A stretch of DNA of 32,270 nt from Deltaproteobacteria bacterium. GTDB lineage: Bacteria; Desulfobacterota; Desulfomonilia; Desulfomonilales; Desulfomonilaceae. The stretch is taken from the NCBI GenBank assembly GCA_016875095.1, contig VGSG01000049.1, forward strand, positions 1 to 32,270, read 5' to 3'. Shown here piece after piece: positions 15,989 through 25,693 of the stretch (positions are counted from its first letter, which is position 1; each line of letters opens with the position of its first letter). The position numbers were made by a program, and so were the translations under genes. Below the pieces are notes generated by a model. It was not told where the DNA came from. It saw only the letters and a program-made list of their open reading frames with translations, and made no database searches.

Positions 15989-18559
15989 ATGAACCAATTT
16001 AAACATGGCGGCAACATAAGGAGAATCGCCGCCGCCTCGGGCCTCCCTGAAGCGGAGGTGCTCGATTTTTCAGCCAATATCAACCCATTAGGTCCCCCTG
16101 AGTGGCTGAGGCTGGTGGTGAGCTCCGCTCTCGAAATGGCGGTCCACTATCCCGACCCGGAGTGTATGGAGTTCAAGGTCGCTGCTGGGCAGCGTTTCGG
16201 GGTTTCCGCCGGGGAAGTGCTAGCCGGTAGCGGTTCGACGGAGCTTATCTTCTTGCTGACGAGAGCGGCTGGGAAGAAAAGGGCGGTTATTCCCGTTCCC
16301 TCGTACAGTGACTACGCCGCTTCCGCGGACCTGGCCGGGCTGCGTACAGAGCGGCCGCTGCTTCGCCAAGAAGCCGATTTTCGCCTTGATTACGAAGACC
16401 TGGATCGTCGCCTCTCCGCGGAAGACCTCGTCTTCTTGGGTCATCCCAACAATCCCACAGGACTGCCGCTGGACCGTGACGCGATTTTAGATCTTACCGC
16501 GCGTCATCCCCGCGCTCTCTTCGTGATCGATGAAGCCTTTGCCGACCTCGCAGATAACGTCCAAAGCTTTGTGGACACACGCCCCCCGAACATGGTCGTG
16601 CTCCTTTCTCTCACCAAAACCTACGCCATCCCCGGTTTGAGGTTGGGATGCGCGGTGGCAGACCCCACGCTGGTCCGGTCCGTCGAGGCTATGCAGCCCT
16701 CTTGGTCGGTGAATACCATTGCTCAGGCTGTAGGTTGCGCTGCCTTGAGAGATCGCGCATACGCGGAACAGAGCCGAAGATTCGTGAGCGAACAAAAGGT
16801 CGGCCTCCAAGCGCTCCTTGAGAACATAAGGGATCTGAAAGTCTATCCCGGCGCGGCGAATTTCTTACTTCTCAGGTTTGAACGACCGGGAACCAGCGGG
16901 ACCGGTGTTGCTGAACGAATGATGAGAGACGGGGTCGCCATTCGATGCTGCGGCAATTTTGAAGGGTTGGACGATCGCTACGTTCGCGTGGCGGTGAGAA
17001 CCGCGGAGGAGAACCTTCGCCTGGTGGATTCGCTCAAGCGGGCGCTGGGTAAACGTCCGCGAACAAGCAAGAGGTCCGGCCCGCGCTGCATCATGTTCCA
17101 GGGAACCTCCTCGAATGCGGGAAAGAGCGTGCTCACGGCGGCTCTGTGCCGGATCCTTCTCCAGGACGGCCATAGGGTTGCGCCGTTCAAATCCCAAAAC
17201 ATGTCCTTGAATTCGTTCGTCGCCCGGGGCGGTGGCGAGATGGGTCGCGCTCAGGTGGTTCAGGCCCAAGCGAGTCGGCTGGAACCTGACGTGCGGATGA
17301 ACCCGATTCTTCTCAAACCTAACAGCGACACAGGAAGCCAGGTTATTGTCCTGGGGAAACCCGTGGGCAACATGGACGTGCAGGAATACGTTGATTACAA
17401 ACCCACGGCGTTTGCGGCGGTTTCCGAAGCTTTTGACTCATTGGCCAGCGAATTTGAGGTCATAGTCATGGAGGGCGCGGGCAGCCCGGGCGAAGTAAAC
17501 CTGAAGGATCATGATATCGCAAACATGAGAATGGCCCGGTACGCAGAAGCGCCGGTCCTTCTCGCCGGGGATATCGACCGAGGCGGGGTCTTTGCATCGT
17601 TCGTAGGAACAATGGAGGTGCTTGCGGAGTGGGAGCGAAACCTGATCCGGGGGTTCGTGGCGAACCGTTTCCGAGGTGATCCCAGGATATTGACTTCGGC
17701 CCTGGAATATACCCGGCGTCACACCGGCAGACCTGTGATCGGTGTCGTTCCCTTTATTTCCGACCTGGGACTGCCTGAGGAAGATTCGGTCACATTCAAG
17801 AACGGTTTTTTCGACGATCGCATACCCACGGACCAGCACGTGGAGATAGCGGTGATCGACTTGCCGCATATCTCCAACTTCACGGACTTCGATGCGTTCC
17901 GTCGGGAGCCGGATGTGCGACTCAGAATCGTGAGGACGCCTCAAGACTTGAACCGGCCCGACGCGGTCATCCTACCGGGAAGCAAGAACGTCCCGGGAGA
18001 CCTGACCTTTTTGCGAGAGAAGGGTTTTGATCGGAAAATTCTTGATCTTTCGGATCGCTATGAGTGCGAATTGGTGGGCGTGTGCGGCGGATTCCAGATG
18101 CTGGGCGCGTCCATAGCCGATCCTCATGGGCTTGAATCCGACCGGAAGACGGTTCCGGGATTGGGACTGCTCGAAATTGAAACCGTGTTGGCTCCGGAGA
18201 AAACCCTGACGCGTGTGACTGCGACTCACCTGGAATCAGGTGAATCGATAGCGGGATACGAGATTCATCACGGCCAGACGGAGACCGCGGCTGCGCAACC
18301 CTGCATCAGGCGCGAGGACGGGGCGTTGGCCGGCGCTCGATCCTCCGATGGTCGGCTTTGGGGCACGTACCTGCACGGCGTTTTCGACGCGGACGGATTC
18401 CGGAGATGGTTCATCGACCGACTTAGAGTGAGGCGCGGTCTTCCGGCTGTGGGCAAAGTCGTCGCGCGCTACGATCTTGAGCCGTCCTTTGAGAGGCTTG
18501 CCGAAGTCGTCCGTCACAGCTTGGACATGAGCTTCATCTACAAGCTGTTGAGACTCTGA
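15989..18559 (+). CDS. Fusion of threonine-phosphate decarboxylase (CobD) and cobyric acid synthase (CobQ/CbiP)
   Basis: This 856-residue protein joins two cobalamin enzymes. Residues 1-350 are a class I/II aminotransferase-fold CobD: it starts [14 protein letters not shown], has [12 protein letters not shown], and the PLP lysine is Lys210 in [14 protein letters not shown]. It decarboxylates threonine phosphate to (R)-1-amino-2-propanol phosphate. After a basic linker (about 352-365), residues 366-856 are CobQ: P-loop [11 protein letters not shown] near 371, and a class I glutamine amidotransferase end with Cys699 in [10 protein letters not shown] and His796 in YLHGVF. It amidates cobyrinate a,c-diamide at four sites to give cobyric acid. 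Both halves look complete and the frame has no break. A TTG directly before the ATG is also possible. The stop overlaps the cbiB start (TGATG). Confidence 0.93.
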   Translation: MNQFKHGGNIRRIAAASGLPEAEVLDFSANINPLGPPEWLRLVVSSALEMAVHYPDPECMEFKVAAGQRFGVSAGEVLAGSGSTELIFLLTRAAGKKRAVIPVPSYSDYAASADLAGLRTERPLLRQEADFRLDYEDLDRRLSAEDLVFLGHPNNPTGLPLDRDAILDLTARHPRALFVIDEAFADLADNVQSFVDTRPPNMVVLLSLTKTYAIPGLRLGCAVADPTLVRSVEAMQPSWSVNTIAQAVGCAALRDRAYAEQSRRFVSEQKVGLQALLENIRDLKVYPGAANFLLLRFERPGTSGTGVAERMMRDGVAIRCCGNFEGLDDRYVRVAVRTAEENLRLVDSLKRALGKRPRTSKRSGPRCIMFQGTSSNAGKSVLTAALCRILLQDGHRVAPFKSQNMSLNSFVARGGGEMGRAQVVQAQASRLEPDVRMNPILLKPNSDTGSQVIVLGKPVGNMDVQEYVDYKPTAFAAVSEAFDSLASEFEVIVMEGAGSPGEVNLKDHDIANMRMARYAEAPVLLAGDIDRGGVFASFVGTMEVLAEWERNLIRGFVANRFRGDPRILTSALEYTRRHTGRPVIGVVPFISDLGLPEEDSVTFKNGFFDDRIPTDQHVEIAVIDLPHISNFTDFDAFRREPDVRLRIVRTPQDLNRPDAVILPGSKNVPGDLTFLREKGFDRKILDLSDRYECELVGVCGGFQMLGASIADPHGLESDRKTVPGLGLLEIETVLAPEKTLTRVTATHLESGESIAGYEIHHGQTETAAAQPCIRREDGALAGARSSDGRLWGTYLHGVFDADGFRRWFIDRLRVRRGLPAVGKVVARYDLEPSFERLAEVVRHSLDMSFIYKLLRL

Positions 18560-19512
18560 TGCCCACGGAATACCAGATCCTCCTCGCCTTCTTGCTGGAC
18601 CTGGCGCTGGGTGATCCGAGGTGGTTCCCGCATCCGGTTAGAATCATTGGGCGACTCGCCCTGTTCCTCGAATCGCGCGCCCGATATCTCCCGGTGAGTA
18701 AGCGACGAGCCGGAGCCTTCACCGCGCTCACGGTCGTTGGGGCGACCGCCATGACGACTTACGCGCTGGTGATGATGTCGGAAACACTCCATCCGTGGGC
18801 GGGTGAGGTTGTGGCCATCTTTCTGATCTACGCCGGAATCGCAACCAGAGATCTGCTTGCTCACAGCGCGTCGGTCTTGCGAAGTCTGGAATCAGGCGAT
18901 CTCGTCGAAGCGAGGCGCGCGGCGGGCCTCATGTGCGGCAGAGACACAGAGAATCTTGACGAAGAAGGCGTTGCCCGAGCGACTGTGGAGAGCGTGGCTG
19001 AAAATTTGGTCGATGGTGTAACCGCTCCGCTCTTTTTCGCGTTCCTGGCGGGACCGGTCGGGATCATGGCGTACAAGGCGGTGAGCACCCTTGATTCGAC
19101 ATTTGGATACAAGGACGAACGCTATCGGGAGTTTGGCTGGGTATCCGCCCGGTTGGACGATGTGGCCGCATTTATCCCGAGCCGGTTGACGGCTGTGTTG
19201 GTCCCCGTGGCGGCCGCGCTGGTTCGTCTCAGCCCGCTGAGATCGCTGGAGATTTTCCTTCGGGACAGGAGAAAGCATCCGAGTCCCAACGCGGGCCAGA
19301 CCGAGGCGGCCTTTGCCGGCGCGCTCGGAGTCAGGCTGGGCGGGCTCAACTATTACCAGGGGGTTGCCTCACACAAACCCACCCTTGGAGATCCTGTCGC
19401 GCCGCTTGACGCGCGCCGCATCGGGGAGGCAAACCGGCTGATGTTGACCGCTGCGGTTCTTGCGCTGATACTCTTCGGGGCCGTCCGCGTTGCCGTGGTC
19501 ACATACGGCTGA
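18559..19512 (+). CDS. cbiB: Adenosylcobinamide-phosphate synthase
   Basis: This 317-residue integral membrane protein joins aminopropanol phosphate, the product of the CobD half of the previous gene, to cobyric acid. Visible signatures are LLDLALGDPRWFPHPVRIIG at 13-31, then ENLVDGVTAPLFF near 147, AYKAVSTLDSTFGYKD near 170, and HPSPNAGQTEAAFAGALGV near 238. Hydrophobic segments lie around 51-72, 82-98, 153-172, 206-226 and 290-312. The ATG overlaps the previous stop by one base. The gene is named cobD in aerobic-pathway nomenclature. Confidence 0.95.
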   Translation: MPTEYQILLAFLLDLALGDPRWFPHPVRIIGRLALFLESRARYLPVSKRRAGAFTALTVVGATAMTTYALVMMSETLHPWAGEVVAIFLIYAGIATRDLLAHSASVLRSLESGDLVEARRAAGLMCGRDTENLDEEGVARATVESVAENLVDGVTAPLFFAFLAGPVGIMAYKAVSTLDSTFGYKDERYREFGWVSARLDDVAAFIPSRLTAVLVPVAAALVRLSPLRSLEIFLRDRRKHPSPNAGQTEAAFAGALGVRLGGLNYYQGVASHKPTLGDPVAPLDARRIGEANRLMLTAAVLALILFGAVRVAVVTYG

Positions 19513-19576
19513 TTGACGCGGCCGAATTGCCCCGCCGTGCAATGTGAACGCGCGCTGATAGACTGGAGATTTCTCA

Positions 19577-20992
19577 GTGATCTCGTCATGCCCCAGAATT
19601 GTCATCGCCGGCGCCAACAGCGGGGTGGGAAAGACTTCGCTGACCCTGGGGCTTGTAAGGGCGCTCGCGGCTAGAGGTCTGCGTGTCCAGACCTTTAAGG
19701 TGGGGCCTGATTACCTCGACCCGACCTATCTCTCGCTCGCATCCGGACGCCCATGCTACAACCTCGACGGCTGGATGCAAGGCAGGGAGTATGCGCGGTC
19801 GCTGTTCGTTCGTGCCGCAGCCGATGCGGATATCGCAATTATCGAAGGGGTAATGGGCCTCTTCGACGGCGCGGACCCGGGAGGAATCCAAGGAAGCACG
19901 GCAGAGATCGCTGTTCTCCTCGATGCGCCGGTCGTGCTTGTAGTGAACGCTCACGGTCTAGGTGGCAGTCTCGCCGCGCTGGTAAAAGGGTACCGCGAGT
20001 TTGAGCCTCAAGTCCAACTGATCGGTATCATTGCAAATCATTGCGGCTCCCCCAGGCACTCCGCGTGGCTGGGCGAATCGCTTCGAGCGGCCGGGCTCCC
20101 CGACCTGCTGGCCGGGATTCCTCGGGGCGCTTTTCCGCCTCTACCCAGCCGACACCTGGGACTGGTGACTGCCGACACCGAGATACTCACGCGCGGGGCG
20201 CTCGATCAGCTTGCCGGAGCCTTGGAAACTCACGGGTCGCTCGAAACCCTGATGGAGCGGTTGCGCGGCGTGTCCGCAATCGAGGAGCGGGGCCCGAACG
20301 TCGATCCGGTCAGCCGCGGAACCTCTGTTCGAATAGGGGTTGCTCGAGACAAAGCCTTCCATTTCTACTACCACGACAACCTGGAAGCGCTTGCAGCCCA
20401 AGGAGCGGAGCTAGCGCCATTTTCGCCATTGGTCGATGAAAGGCTTCCCGAAGACCTGGACGGACTGTACATCGGTGGGGGCTACCCGGAGGAGTATTCC
20501 GGAGAGCTGGCCGCGAACAAAACCATGCTGCGCGACATTCGCGATTTCTCACTCGCAGGCAAACCGGTGTACGCGGAATGCGGCGGCCTCATGTACCTCT
20601 CCCGAGGGATTGAGACTCTCGACGGCAAGCGGCATCCTCTGGTCGGCATAATCCAAGAGTGGGTCCGAATGCTGGACCGGCGGAAAACTCTCGGATATGT
20701 TGAAGTTTCTCTTACCCGCGATTCCTTGCTCGGAGTCGCTGGAAGCAGGCTCAGAGGGCACGAGTATCACTACTCGGAACTGCTCGCTGACCCGACCACC
20801 GATCGTCAGTGGACCACGACTTACTGCGTGAAACGGCGCTTCAGCGAGGCGGAGGAATTAGAAGGTTTTCAGTGCCGCAATTCGCTCGTCAGCTACATTC
20901 ATCTCCATTTCGCTTCTCGGCCCGAGTCCGCGGGGCGTTTCGCCGCAATGTGTCTGAGGAAAGCTAAGCGATCTCAGGGAACTCGCACATGA
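19577..20992 (+). CDS. cbiA: Cobyrinate a,c-diamide synthase
   Basis: This 471-residue enzyme amidates the a and c carboxylates of (cobalt-)cobyrinate with glutamine and ATP. The N-terminal P-loop is GANSGVGKTSLTLG at 12-25, followed by KVGPDYLDPTYLS. The C-terminal amidotransferase domain has the GGGYPEEY block and nucleophile Cys335 in AECGGLMYLS. The start is a GTG at 19577, chosen because GGAG lies eight bases before it; no ATG preserves the N-terminal strand. It follows cbiB after 64 bases, and its stop overlaps the cbiC start as ATGA. Confidence 0.95.
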   Translation: MISSCPRIVIAGANSGVGKTSLTLGLVRALAARGLRVQTFKVGPDYLDPTYLSLASGRPCYNLDGWMQGREYARSLFVRAAADADIAIIEGVMGLFDGADPGGIQGSTAEIAVLLDAPVVLVVNAHGLGGSLAALVKGYREFEPQVQLIGIIANHCGSPRHSAWLGESLRAAGLPDLLAGIPRGAFPPLPSRHLGLVTADTEILTRGALDQLAGALETHGSLETLMERLRGVSAIEERGPNVDPVSRGTSVRIGVARDKAFHFYYHDNLEALAAQGAELAPFSPLVDERLPEDLDGLYIGGGYPEEYSGELAANKTMLRDIRDFSLAGKPVYAECGGLMYLSRGIETLDGKRHPLVGIIQEWVRMLDRRKTLGYVEVSLTRDSLLGVAGSRLRGHEYHYSELLADPTTDRQWTTTYCVKRRFSEAEELEGFQCRNSLVSYIHLHFASRPESAGRFAAMCLRKAKRSQGTRT

Positions 20993-21669
20993 GAAACACC
21001 ATGACTTCAAAAGCATTCATCCATAATCTCTATGAGAATCCTTTGAACGGCGAGGCCATTGAGGCCCTTTCCTTTGACCTGATCGAACGTGAAGCAAAGG
21101 GTCACGGGTTCGGGGCGCCGGAGTGGGCGGTGGTGAGCAGAATGATCCATGCCAGCGCGGATTTCAGCCTCGTGGAATCCGTACGGTTCTCTTGGGACGC
21201 AATTGAATCCGCTCGGGTTGCCCTTTGTGAAGGCAGACCTATCTACGCGGATTCAAATATGATTCGATCGGGCCTCTCCCTGGCTCGGCTTCGACGGATG
21301 AACTCGAACTACTCTGACGAGAAGATCTCCTGCCATGTGGCGGACGAGGACGTCGCGGAAGCGGCCCGCTCCACCGGTCTGCCACGGTCGCTCTTTGCGA
21401 TTCGGAAAGCGCAGCCGACACTCCACAATGGCATTGCGGTAATCGGCAACGCGCCGGTGGCTCTGCTGGAACTGAACCGCATGATTATGGAACAAGGGAT
21501 TAAACCCGGTGTGGTTCTGGCCATGCCGGTTGGTTTCGTCCACGTGATCGAGAGCAAGGAAGAACTGATGAGCCTGGACGTGCCGTTTGTGGCGGTCGCG
21601 GGCCGACGCGGAGGCAGCGCCCTGGCAGTGAGCGCTCTGCACGCGCTTTGTTCACTGGCGGAGTCGTGA
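20989..21669 (+). CDS. cbiC: (Cobalt-)precorrin-8 methylmutase
   Basis: This 226-residue enzyme moves the C11 methyl group to C12, giving cobyrinate. The catalytic histidine is His54 in SRMIHASADF, and IYADSNMIRSGL near 84 plus IGNAPVALLEL near 151 are family blocks. The length is typical (210-230). It overlaps cbiA by four bases. The next gene begins 71-83 bases later, the widest gap in the ring-modifying part of the operon. Confidence 0.95.
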   Translation: MRNTMTSKAFIHNLYENPLNGEAIEALSFDLIEREAKGHGFGAPEWAVVSRMIHASADFSLVESVRFSWDAIESARVALCEGRPIYADSNMIRSGLSLARLRRMNSNYSDEKISCHVADEDVAEAARSTGLPRSLFAIRKAQPTLHNGIAVIGNAPVALLELNRMIMEQGIKPGVVLAMPVGFVHVIESKEELMSLDVPFVAVAGRRGGSALAVSALHALCSLAES

Positions 21670-21740
21670 CAAGATCTTTCGACCCTGAAGCCCACACGCC
21701 CGTGGATCTATGATACATTTCACTCCCGGCTTCCGGCCGG

Positions 21741-22823
21741 TTGGGAACGACATTGAGCAGGAAACTGAGGACCGGTTTTACCACCGGGACATGCGCGGCC
21801 GCGGCCGCCAAAGCGGCGAGCATGATTCTCGCAGGAGCTTTGGCGCCGGAAAAAGTCGAGGTGCGACTCCCTGACGGACAAACCGTGAAACTCCCGGTGG
21901 CTGAGAGCGGCAGAGAAGGCGAAACGGCCTGGGCATCGGTGCGCAAAGACGCGGGCGACGATCCTGACGTCACCGACGGTCTGATTGTGAAGGCTGCAGT
22001 CTCGTGGATGGCAGGAGACGATGTGTCTCTGAAAGCGGGCGAAGGGGTGGGAGTCGTTACAAAACCCGGATTGTCGGTTCCGCCAGGCGAGCCTGCGATC
22101 AACCCGGTCCCGCAAGAGATGATCCGTGAAGCGGTGCGAGAAGTCACGCGGCTGGGCGCGCTGGTGACCGTTTCCATACCAAACGGCGAGGAGCTGGCCA
22201 AGAAAACGTTTAATCCCCGGCTTGGGGTCCTGGGAGGACTATCGATCCTTGGAACATCCGGTCTCGTAAGGCCATTTAGCGCGCCTGCTCTCCGTGACGC
22301 TCTGAAGTGCGCCTTGAGTGTTGCTAATGCCTGCGCGATAGATGCTCCAGTCCTGGTTCCTGGACGTATCGGCGAGCGTGCGGCCAGGAGACATTTTCGA
22401 CTCGCCCCCGAGCAGGTGGTTGAAGTCAGTAACGAATGGGGCTTCATGCTCGACGAGGCCGCGCAATATGATTTCCGTAGCCTGCTGGCGCTGGGTCATC
22501 CCGGGAAACTGGCCAAGCTGGCTACGGGAGATTGGGATACGCATTCTTCGCGTTCGAGAAGCGCGGCGCCGATGGTGAGGCAGCTTGCAGAGGAACTCAT
22601 AGGCCGAAGTGTTGATACGGCGCCCACCGTGGAAGGGCTCTTCACGAGCCTTCCGCCAGTTGAGAGCAGACGTGTCGGCAATGAGCTTGCCGGCTTGGTT
22701 GCCGGAGCTGTGTTCGAGCGAGTGGGACGGCGATTCCCGACGCCGGTGGTTTTGGTGAACATGAAGGGCGAGGTGCTCGGCGCCAACGGAGACCTGAATC
22801 CATGGCGAATAGAATCACCATAG
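21741..22823 (+). CDS. cbiD: Cobalt-precorrin-5B C1-methyltransferase
   Basis: This protein of about 360 residues methylates C1 after CbiG opens the ring lactone. It is a marker of the anaerobic, early-cobalt pathway. The N-terminal signature RTGFTTGTCAAAAAKAA begins at residue 10; NPRLGVLGGLSILGTSGLV lies near 158, with GHPGKLAKLATG in the C-terminal part. No ATG is available: the start is TTG, either at 21741 or at 21753 (LSRKLRTG). The second has GGGA six bases upstream and may be the true start. Its 3' end overlaps cbiE by 22 bases. Confidence 0.92.
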   Translation: MGTTLSRKLRTGFTTGTCAAAAAKAASMILAGALAPEKVEVRLPDGQTVKLPVAESGREGETAWASVRKDAGDDPDVTDGLIVKAAVSWMAGDDVSLKAGEGVGVVTKPGLSVPPGEPAINPVPQEMIREAVREVTRLGALVTVSIPNGEELAKKTFNPRLGVLGGLSILGTSGLVRPFSAPALRDALKCALSVANACAIDAPVLVPGRIGERAARRHFRLAPEQVVEVSNEWGFMLDEAAQYDFRSLLALGHPGKLAKLATGDWDTHSSRSRSAAPMVRQLAEELIGRSVDTAPTVEGLFTSLPPVESRRVGNELAGLVAGAVFERVGRRFPTPVVLVNMKGEVLGANGDLNPWRIESP

Positions 22824-23440
22824 TGGGCTGCGGCCCGGGGTCGATTGACTACCTTACGCCCGCGGCTTTGCACGCGATTCACGCCGCGGATGTCCTCGTG
22901 GGAGCGGAGCGGCTTCTACGCCTATTTCCTGAGGCCGCGGCCAAGCACATCCCTTTGGCGGCGCGGACGGAGGAAACTCTCGACCGCATCGGAGAGCTCT
23001 TGGGCGCGAAATCGGTGGCAGTGCTCGTTACCGGAGACCCTGGGCTTTACAGTCTGTCAAGGCAGGTGATCAGACGGTTCGGTCGCGATTGCTGCAAGCT
23101 CATACCCGGGGTCAGCTCGGTTCAGACGGCTTTTGCTCGCATTGGACTCGATTGGGAAAACGCTCTTGTGCTCAGCGCTCATAGAGAAAACCCCAGCGGA
23201 GACAAGATCGACCTGGCGAGGGAGTTCGACTCCATCGCAGTGCTCACCGGCAGGAAGGAGTCTGCCTCTTGGATAGCGGAAATGATCAAGGAGTTGGGGG
23301 ACGATCGCAGGGTTTTCATTTGCGAAGATCTGACTCTTCCGGATGAACGGGTCAGGGAAGTAAACATCGAGGAACTGGCCCGCCTGGAGATTAGATCCAG
23401 GGCAGTCGTGATCATCGTGAAGGCGAGCCTTATGGCATGA
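22802..23440 (+). CDS. cbiE: Cobalt-precorrin-7 C5-methyltransferase
   Basis: This 212-residue SAM-dependent methylase of the tetrapyrrole methylase fold starts with VGCGPGSIDYLTPAALHAI near 8-26. It has LVTGDPGLYSL near 75 and LIPGVSSVQTAFARIGLDW near 99. It methylates C5 (with C15 methylation in the partner reaction). The length corresponds to CbiE alone: the CbiT domain, fused in CobL or encoded next door in many genomes, is absent here and from the rest of the window. It overlaps cbiD by 22 bases and cbiL by four (ATGA). Confidence 0.93.
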   Translation: MANRITIVGCGPGSIDYLTPAALHAIHAADVLVGAERLLRLFPEAAAKHIPLAARTEETLDRIGELLGAKSVAVLVTGDPGLYSLSRQVIRRFGRDCCKLIPGVSSVQTAFARIGLDWENALVLSAHRENPSGDKIDLAREFDSIAVLTGRKESASWIAEMIKELGDDRRVFICEDLTLPDERVREVNIEELARLEIRSRAVVIIVKASLMA

Positions 23441-24165
23441 AGACAGGAACCCTATACGGTATCGGCGTGGGCCCTGGAGATCCCGAGCTGATAACGCTCA
23501 AAGCCGCGAAGATCCTGTCTCAGTGCCACCATGTGTTTGCGCCGGCCTCCGAGCGAGCAAGGGAAAGCATTGCGCTCTCAATAGCCAGGCATCATCTCAG
23601 GCCGGACGCGAAAATTGTCTCGATCGAGTTCTCACTTACTGCCGATCGGAGCGATTTGAGCGCCCGATGGGCGAGAGCGGCTTCCCAGGTGGCGGCTGTT
23701 CTGCGTGCCGGCGCTGATGTTTGTTATCTCACGCTGGGCGACCCTCTGCTTTACTCCACCTACGCGTACCTACTGAGAGAGTTGCGGAAGCAAATCCCCG
23801 ATCTTGTGGCGGTCACGGTTCCCGGAGTGACCGCGTTCAGCGCGGCGGCGGCGCTCAGTGAGTTCCCGATGGGCGAAGGGAAGGGCGGGGTGACGATAGT
23901 GCCCACCTCGGATGACCTGCAAACTTTGGAGCAGGCGCTCGCCGGAAACGGAACAGTTGTCATCATGAAGATAGGCGGGAGATTCGAGCGCGTGCTGGAA
24001 ATTCTCGACCGCACCGGCCGCATTCAGCAGGCGGTCTTCGTTGGCAGAGCCGGGCTCCCCGGCCAGCGGGTGGAACCGGACCTCCACGGCATGGCCAAGC
24101 CGGAACCGGGAACCGGTGACTTGAGCGTGATTCTTGTCCACGGCGCAGGAGAAGCCGTTCCATGA
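23437..24165 (+). CDS. cbiL: Precorrin-2 / cobalt-factor II C20-methyltransferase
   Basis: This 242-residue tetrapyrrole methylase has YGIGVGPGDPELITLKAAKI at 8-27, LTLGDPLLYSTYAYL near 100, and VPGVTAFSAAAA near 126; the long first block with a VFAP segment is typical of CbiL/CobI. It catalyses the first ring methylation specific to corrins. It follows cbiE with an ATGA overlap and precedes cbiF with another. Confidence 0.94.
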   Translation: MKTGTLYGIGVGPGDPELITLKAAKILSQCHHVFAPASERARESIALSIARHHLRPDAKIVSIEFSLTADRSDLSARWARAASQVAAVLRAGADVCYLTLGDPLLYSTYAYLLRELRKQIPDLVAVTVPGVTAFSAAAALSEFPMGEGKGGVTIVPTSDDLQTLEQALAGNGTVVIMKIGGRFERVLEILDRTGRIQQAVFVGRAGLPGQRVEPDLHGMAKPEPGTGDLSVILVHGAGEAVP

Positions 24166-24917
24166 GAGTGTTCTTCGTAGGCGCAGGCCCGGGTGATCGG
24201 GAACTCCTCACAATAAAGGCGCACCGCCTGCTCACCACGTGTCGGATCTGCATATACGCGGGATCTCTGCTGAATCCCGACGTGCTCGAACTCATTCCGG
24301 AATCCGCGGAGAAACATGATTCCGCGCGACTCGACCTCGATGGGATCGCCGACTTGTTTCGAGAGGCGCGAGACCGTGACATAGACGTTGTTCGTCTGCA
24401 TTCGGGAGACCCTTCCCTGTACGGCGCGATCAGTGAGCAGATGGGTCGCCTGGACAGCCTGGGGATTGATTATGAAGTCGTTCCCGGGGTGAGCTCATTC
24501 CAGGCAGCCGCGGCGGCGCTCAAGACCGAACTTACCGCTCCGGAAATCGCGCAGACAGTCATCCTCACGAGGATGCCCGGCCGGACCCCTTTTCCCGAAG
24601 CGCAGAGTCTGGAGCGACTCGCGCAGAGCAAGTCCACTTTGTGCATCTTTCTCTCTGTGGACAAAGTGGCTCAAGCGGTTCGCGAAATAGAGGCTTATTA
24701 CGGCCGTGACTGCCCGGCCGCTGTGGTGTGCCGGGCCGCATGGCCGGACCAGGTCGTCGTTCGAGGCGCCCTGGAAGACATCGCAGAGAAGACCCGGGCT
24801 GCCGGCGTCACAAGGACCGCGGTCATTATCGTGGGACATGCGCTTGCGCGGCCGACGGCGGAATCGAAGCTCTACGACCCGGCCTTCTCCCACGGTTACC
24901 GCGAGGGGAAGCCGTAA
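24162..24917 (+). CDS. cbiF: (Cobalt-)precorrin-4 C11-methyltransferase
   Basis: This 251-residue enzyme has FFVGAGPGDRELLTIKAHRL at 4-23, CRICIYAGSLLNPDVL near 27-42, the GDPSLYGAISEQM block, VPGVSSFQAAAAAL and ILTRMPGRTPFPE, all typical of CbiF/CobM. The AGSLLNP and TRMPGRTP motifs separate it from the other methylases. The TAA stop shares its last A with the cbiG ATG. Confidence 0.95.
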   Translation: MRVFFVGAGPGDRELLTIKAHRLLTTCRICIYAGSLLNPDVLELIPESAEKHDSARLDLDGIADLFREARDRDIDVVRLHSGDPSLYGAISEQMGRLDSLGIDYEVVPGVSSFQAAAAALKTELTAPEIAQTVILTRMPGRTPFPEAQSLERLAQSKSTLCIFLSVDKVAQAVREIEAYYGRDCPAAVVCRAAWPDQVVVRGALEDIAEKTRAAGVTRTAVIIVGHALARPTAESKLYDPAFSHGYREGKP

Positions 24918-25693
24918 TGAAGATAGCCCTCGTTACGCTGTCGTCAGAGGGCGCACGAGTAGCCCGCCGCATCGTGGAGGGGTTTCCGGAGGCTCAGGTT
25001 TATCTCCACGCTTCTGTGGAAGGGGCGCTTCCCGGAGAGCGATTCGAGAGCATTCTCAGTTTGACCGAAGAGATATTCAGCAGGTTCCAGGGCCTGGTGT
25101 TCATCGCGCCCTGCGGAGTCGCGGTTCGAGCCGTTGCGCCTTTCCTGAAGGGCAAGACCGTGGATCCTGCCGTCGTCGTGGTGGATGTTTGCGGCAGGTT
25201 TGCCATCAGCCTTTTGAGCGGTCACGAAGGAGGAGCAAACGATCTGGCTTTCCGAGTGGCGAATCTGATAGATGCGGAACCGATTGTTACCACGACCACC
25301 GAAGCCGCAAAGGTCCTAGTGATCGGGGTGGGCTGTCGACGCGGAACCGCGGCTCAGCGTATTGTGGCAGCCATCAAGGCCGTGTTGTCGGAAGCAGACC
25401 TTGCAATAGACAAGGTGCGGTTGCTTGCATCCGCGGACATCAAGGCAAACGAGCCCGGACTGCTCGAAGCTGCTCGAGAGCTCGGTCTTCCGTTGCGGTT
25501 CATTTCGTCCGCAGAGATTCGCAAGTCTGCAAGGACATTTCAGTGTTCAGCCTTAGCGCAGCGAAAAGTGAACCTGCCCGCGGTGGCTGAACCTGCCGCT
25601 TTGCTGGCAGGTAGGAGGACAAGATTAGTCGTACCGAAGCAAAACCATCACGGGGTCACAATTGCGGTCGCGCGGGAAGACTGTTCCTGGTAG
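24917..25693 (+). CDS. cbiG: Cobalt-precorrin-5A hydrolase
   Basis: This 258-residue enzyme opens the delta-lactone of cobalt-precorrin-5A and releases acetaldehyde, extruding C20; it is specific to the anaerobic route. The N-terminal domain has FIAPCGVAVRAVAPFLKGKT near 60-80 and LLSGHEGGANDLA near 97-109; the C-terminal CbiG domain has IGVGCRRGTAAQRI near 136-149. The ATG overlaps the cbiF stop by one base. An upstream in-frame extension would overlap cbiF by about 190 bases and has no homology. The 3' end overlaps the cobJ coding sequence by 70 bases if cobJ starts at 25624. Confidence 0.94.
   Translation: MKIALVTLSSEGARVARRIVEGFPEAQVYLHASVEGALPGERFESILSLTEEIFSRFQGLVFIAPCGVAVRAVAPFLKGKTVDPAVVVVDVCGRFAISLLSGHEGGANDLAFRVANLIDAEPIVTTTTEAAKVLVIGVGCRRGTAAQRIVAAIKAVLSEADLAIDKVRLLASADIKANEPGLLEAARELGLPLRFISSAEIRKSARTFQCSALAQRKVNLPAVAEPAALLAGRRTRLVVPKQNHHGVTIAVAREDCSW
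25613..25618 (+). promoter_or_regulatory. Shine-Dalgarno site for cobJ
   Basis: AGGAGG is a perfect anti-16S complement, inside the cbiG coding sequence. It is five bases before an ATT codon (25624) in the cobJ frame. No ATG, GTG or TTG occurs in that frame until 25762, beyond the conserved SAM-binding loop. This site therefore decides the start. Confidence 0.75.

Noticed and set aside
24728-24916. Extending cbiG upstream to an earlier in-frame start
   Set aside because: The extension overlaps cbiF by about 190 bases, is Arg/Gly-rich shadow sequence and precedes the conserved MKIALVTLS start.
25619-25693. Programmed frameshift producing a CbiG-CobJ fusion
   Set aside because: cobJ is in the -1 frame relative to cbiG, but I find no X-XXY-YYZ slippery heptamer in the overlap, and AGGAGG is well placed for independent initiation at ATT.
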